Origin: Ventosimonas gracilis
GTDB taxonomy: Bacteria > Pseudomonadota > Gammaproteobacteria > Pseudomonadales > Pseudomonadaceae
NCBI RefSeq assembly: GCF_001580025.1
Contig: NZ_LSZO01000135.1
Location: 43,251 to 107,250, forward strand
Length of the DNA stretch: 64,000 bases
Direction of reading: 5' to 3'
Each line of letters begins with the position of its first letter. Position 1 is the stretch's first letter. The translations under genes were made by a program, and so were the position numbers. The notes below the pieces were generated by a model that had not been told where the DNA came from, made no database searches, and saw only the letters and a list, made by a program, of their open reading frames with translations. Shown here piece by piece: positions 62,248 to 64,000 of the stretch.

Positions 62248-63852
62248 ATGAGCGAACTGATTTGCGTACCCGACATCGGCAGCGGTGAAGGTGAAGTCAT
62301 TGAACTGATGGTCAAAGTGGGCGAGCGTATCGAGGCCGAACAAAGCCTTTTAACGCTTGAATCCGACAAAGCCAGCATGGATATTCCAGCGCCCAAGGCC
62401 GGGGTGGTGAAGTCACTCAAAGTTAAATTGGGCGACCGGCTAAAACAGGGCGACCCGCTTTTGGAGCTGGAAGCCGAAGACAGCAGCAACGCCACGCCGC
62501 TTGCTGCCCCCGCAGCCACTGCGCCGCTTGCGCAAAGCGCCCCGGCGACTGTGCCGGAAGCCACCGAAACGGTGCAAGATATTTGCGTGCCGGATATCGG
62601 CTCAGCCGGTAAAGCACGAGTGATTGAACTGTTGGTTAAAGCAGGCGACAGCATCGAAGCCGAACAAGGGCTGATTACGCTCGAATCCGACAAAGCCAGC
62701 ATGGAAATCCCCTCCCCGGCGGCGGGCGTGGTGCAAAGCCTGCACGTACAGCTTGACAGCGAAGTCGGCACCGGCGAACTGATTTTAAAACTGCGCACGG
62801 CGGGCGCGGCATCTGCTGCTGTAAGCACTCCCGCATCCGCTGCACCCGCAATGCCCGCCGCCGCACCCGCACAGCAGGCAGCCGCAGTCGCCGCCAAGCC
62901 GGCAGAACCTGTCGCCGAAGTCGTGACCAGCAACGCCAAAGTGCACGCAGGCCCCGCCGTTCGCCTGCTCGCCCGTGAATTTGGCGTACCACTGGCAGAA
63001 GTCAGCGGCACTGGCCCGAAAGGGCGCATCCTCAAAGAGGACGTGCAGGCTTACGTCAAAGCCCGGCTGCAACAAGCGAAAACCGCGCCAGAGCCTGCCC
63101 GAGTGACGGACGGCGCGGGCATCCCACCCATTCCGGCGGTGGACTTTGCGCAATTTGGCGAAGTCGAAGAAGTGCCGCTCACCCGCCTGATGCAAATCGG
63201 CGCGGCCAATCTGCACCGCAGTTGGCTGAACGTGCCGCACGTCACCCACTTTGAATCGGCGGATATTACCGAGCTGGAAGCCTTTCGCATCGCGCAAAAA
63301 GCCGCCGCCGAAAAAGCCGGGGTCAAGCTCACCTTGCTGCCGCTTTTGCTTAAAGCCTGCGCCCATTTATTGGCTGAAATGCCGGACTTTAACAGCGCCC
63401 TCGCGCCGTCCGGCAAAGCGCTTATCCGCAAAAAATACCTGCATCTGGGGTTTGCCGTGGATACGCCGGATGGCCTGCTGGTGCCGGTTATTCGCAATGT
63501 GGGGCAAAAAGGACTGCTGCAACTCGCAGCCGAAGCTTCGCAGCTTGCCGATAAAGCACGCAAGAAAAAACTCTCTGCCGATGAAATGCAAGGGGCTTGT
63601 TTTACCATCACCAGCCTTGGGCATATCGGCGGCACCGGCTTTACCCCCATCGTCAACGCGCCGGAAGTCGCCATCCTTGGCGTGAATAAAGCCAGCATGC
63701 AACCGGTTTGGGACGGCAAAGGCTTTGCGCCAAGGCTTATGCTGCCTTTGTCGCTATCCTACGACCACCGCGTCATCAATGGCGCAACCGCAGCGCGGTT
63801 TTCCCTAAGACTTGCCCAAGTCCTCGCCGACATCCGCACGGTATTGTTATAA
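62248..63852 (+). CDS. aceF: Dihydrolipoamide acetyltransferase E2 of pyruvate dehydrogenase
   Basis: AceF is the core of the pyruvate dehydrogenase complex. The 534-residue protein has two lipoyl domains with modifiable lysines K41 and K149, each in LESDKASM, joined by Ala/Pro-rich linkers. An E3-binding domain (about 234-272, VRLLAREFGVPLAEVSGTG) and the acyltransferase domain follow. The active-site motif is DHRVING (H507, N511), as in other pseudomonad E2p proteins, instead of the common HRVIDG. GGAG lies upstream of the ATG. Confidence 0.97.
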   Translation: MSELICVPDIGSGEGEVIELMVKVGERIEAEQSLLTLESDKASMDIPAPKAGVVKSLKVKLGDRLKQGDPLLELEAEDSSNATPLAAPAATAPLAQSAPATVPEATETVQDICVPDIGSAGKARVIELLVKAGDSIEAEQGLITLESDKASMEIPSPAAGVVQSLHVQLDSEVGTGELILKLRTAGAASAAVSTPASAAPAMPAAAPAQQAAAVAAKPAEPVAEVVTSNAKVHAGPAVRLLAREFGVPLAEVSGTGPKGRILKEDVQAYVKARLQQAKTAPEPARVTDGAGIPPIPAVDFAQFGEVEEVPLTRLMQIGAANLHRSWLNVPHVTHFESADITELEAFRIAQKAAAEKAGVKLTLLPLLLKACAHLLAEMPDFNSALAPSGKALIRKKYLHLGFAVDTPDGLLVPVIRNVGQKGLLQLAAEASQLADKARKKKLSADEMQGACFTITSLGHIGGTGFTPIVNAPEVAILGVNKASMQPVWDGKGFAPRLMLPLSLSYDHRVINGATAARFSLRLAQVLADIRTVLL

Positions 63853-63856
63853 GACT

Positions 63857-63903
63857 ACCCTCTCCCTTTCCCGCAAGCGGGCGAGGGAGAGGGTCGATTT
63901 TTT
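63857..63903 (+). terminator. Rho-independent terminator after aceF
   Basis: ACCCTCTCCC (63857-63866) pairs with GGGAGAGGGT (63885-63894), and an inner CCCGC/GCGGG stem caps it. A six-T run follows at 63898-63903. It starts four bases after the aceF stop and is the fullest example of the palindromic repeat family in this window. Confidence 0.9.
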
Positions 63904-64000
63904 AACCTTTTTTTGCAAAGGGTCTTAGGAAGCAAACATGTTTTTATGGCATGATAACTTCCTGATATGACTGGTAAAAATAGGTACTTCAAACGTTCGA

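Noticed and set aside
63754..63800. HRVING in place of HRVIDG at the AceF active site as a defect
   Set aside because: Pseudomonad and Azotobacter E2p proteins naturally have Asn here, so it is a lineage feature.
63904..64000. Start of another gene at the window end
   Set aside because: An ATG at about 63938 has an AGGAAG upstream but the frame stops after ten codons; the sequence is AT-rich and more likely a promoter region.

Overview
The window looks like chromosome from a gammaproteobacterium close to the Pseudomonadaceae. The evidence is gene order as well as protein similarity: rnpB beside mraZ and a complete dcw cluster; engB, cytochrome c4 and dsbA together; waaC-waaG-waaP followed by wapP, wapQ and a double kinase; ilvE-glnE divergent from aceE-aceF; and aldehyde dehydrogenase, small Tat protein, GMC oxidoreductase, coaD and ferredoxin in a row. 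All are familiar from Pseudomonas. The blocks are joined in an unfamiliar order, so the genome is rearranged relative to the model pseudomonads. The DNA is moderately GC-rich, with AT-richer patches near mraZ, upstream of csrA and in an amino-acid ABC transporter cassette.

Layout. 1-16.3 kb (minus): division and cell wall cluster mraZ-rsmH-ftsL-ftsI-murE-murF-mraY-murD-ftsW-murG-murC-ddl-ftsQ-ftsA-ftsZ (ftsZ cut by the window edge), almost every junction overlapping by 1-14 bases, with a four-box MraZ operator upstream. 16.5-19.2 kb: RNase P RNA, a luciferase-like monooxygenase, dsbA and cytochrome c4. 19.4-24.2 kb: engB, then a TPP-riboswitch operon made of a CytX-like transporter and a three-gene ABC importer without a binding protein. 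24.6-31.5 kb: csrA, rpsP-rimM-trmD-rplS, rbfA-truB-rpsO-pnp and msrB. 31.6-40.7 kb: recC without recB/recD, and the LPS inner-core operon of two glycosyltransferases and four kinase-fold proteins. 41-45.5 kb: aldehyde/alcohol oxidation genes, coaD and ferredoxin. 45.5-46.1 kb: a hicAB toxin-antitoxin pair. 46.2-55.3 kb: HAD phosphatase, fbp, glcB, metK, amino-acid ABC genes and a gamma-glutamyltransferase. 55.4-64 kb: ilvE, glnE, aceE and aceF.

The most striking observation is in hicAB. Between the hicA stop codon and the hicB ribosome binding site lies one 32-base sequence with all the features of a type I-C CRISPR repeat. It is in crRNA sense relative to the hicAB message and is bracketed by a 9-base direct duplication of the hicA-end/hicB-RBS sequence. 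This looks like a lone CRISPR repeat inserted into a toxin-antitoxin operon, where a Cas5d-type nuclease, if the host has one, could cut between toxin and antitoxin. Other observations worth checking are two perfectly complementary interleaved stems (a possible H-type pseudoknot) just upstream of glcB, an enlarged MraZ with an acidic insertion and a long charged C-terminal helix, and an FtsI pedestal with a duplicated helical unit.

All calls come from reading the sequence. No database search, folding program or alignment was run, and family comparisons rest on memory of well-known homologues.
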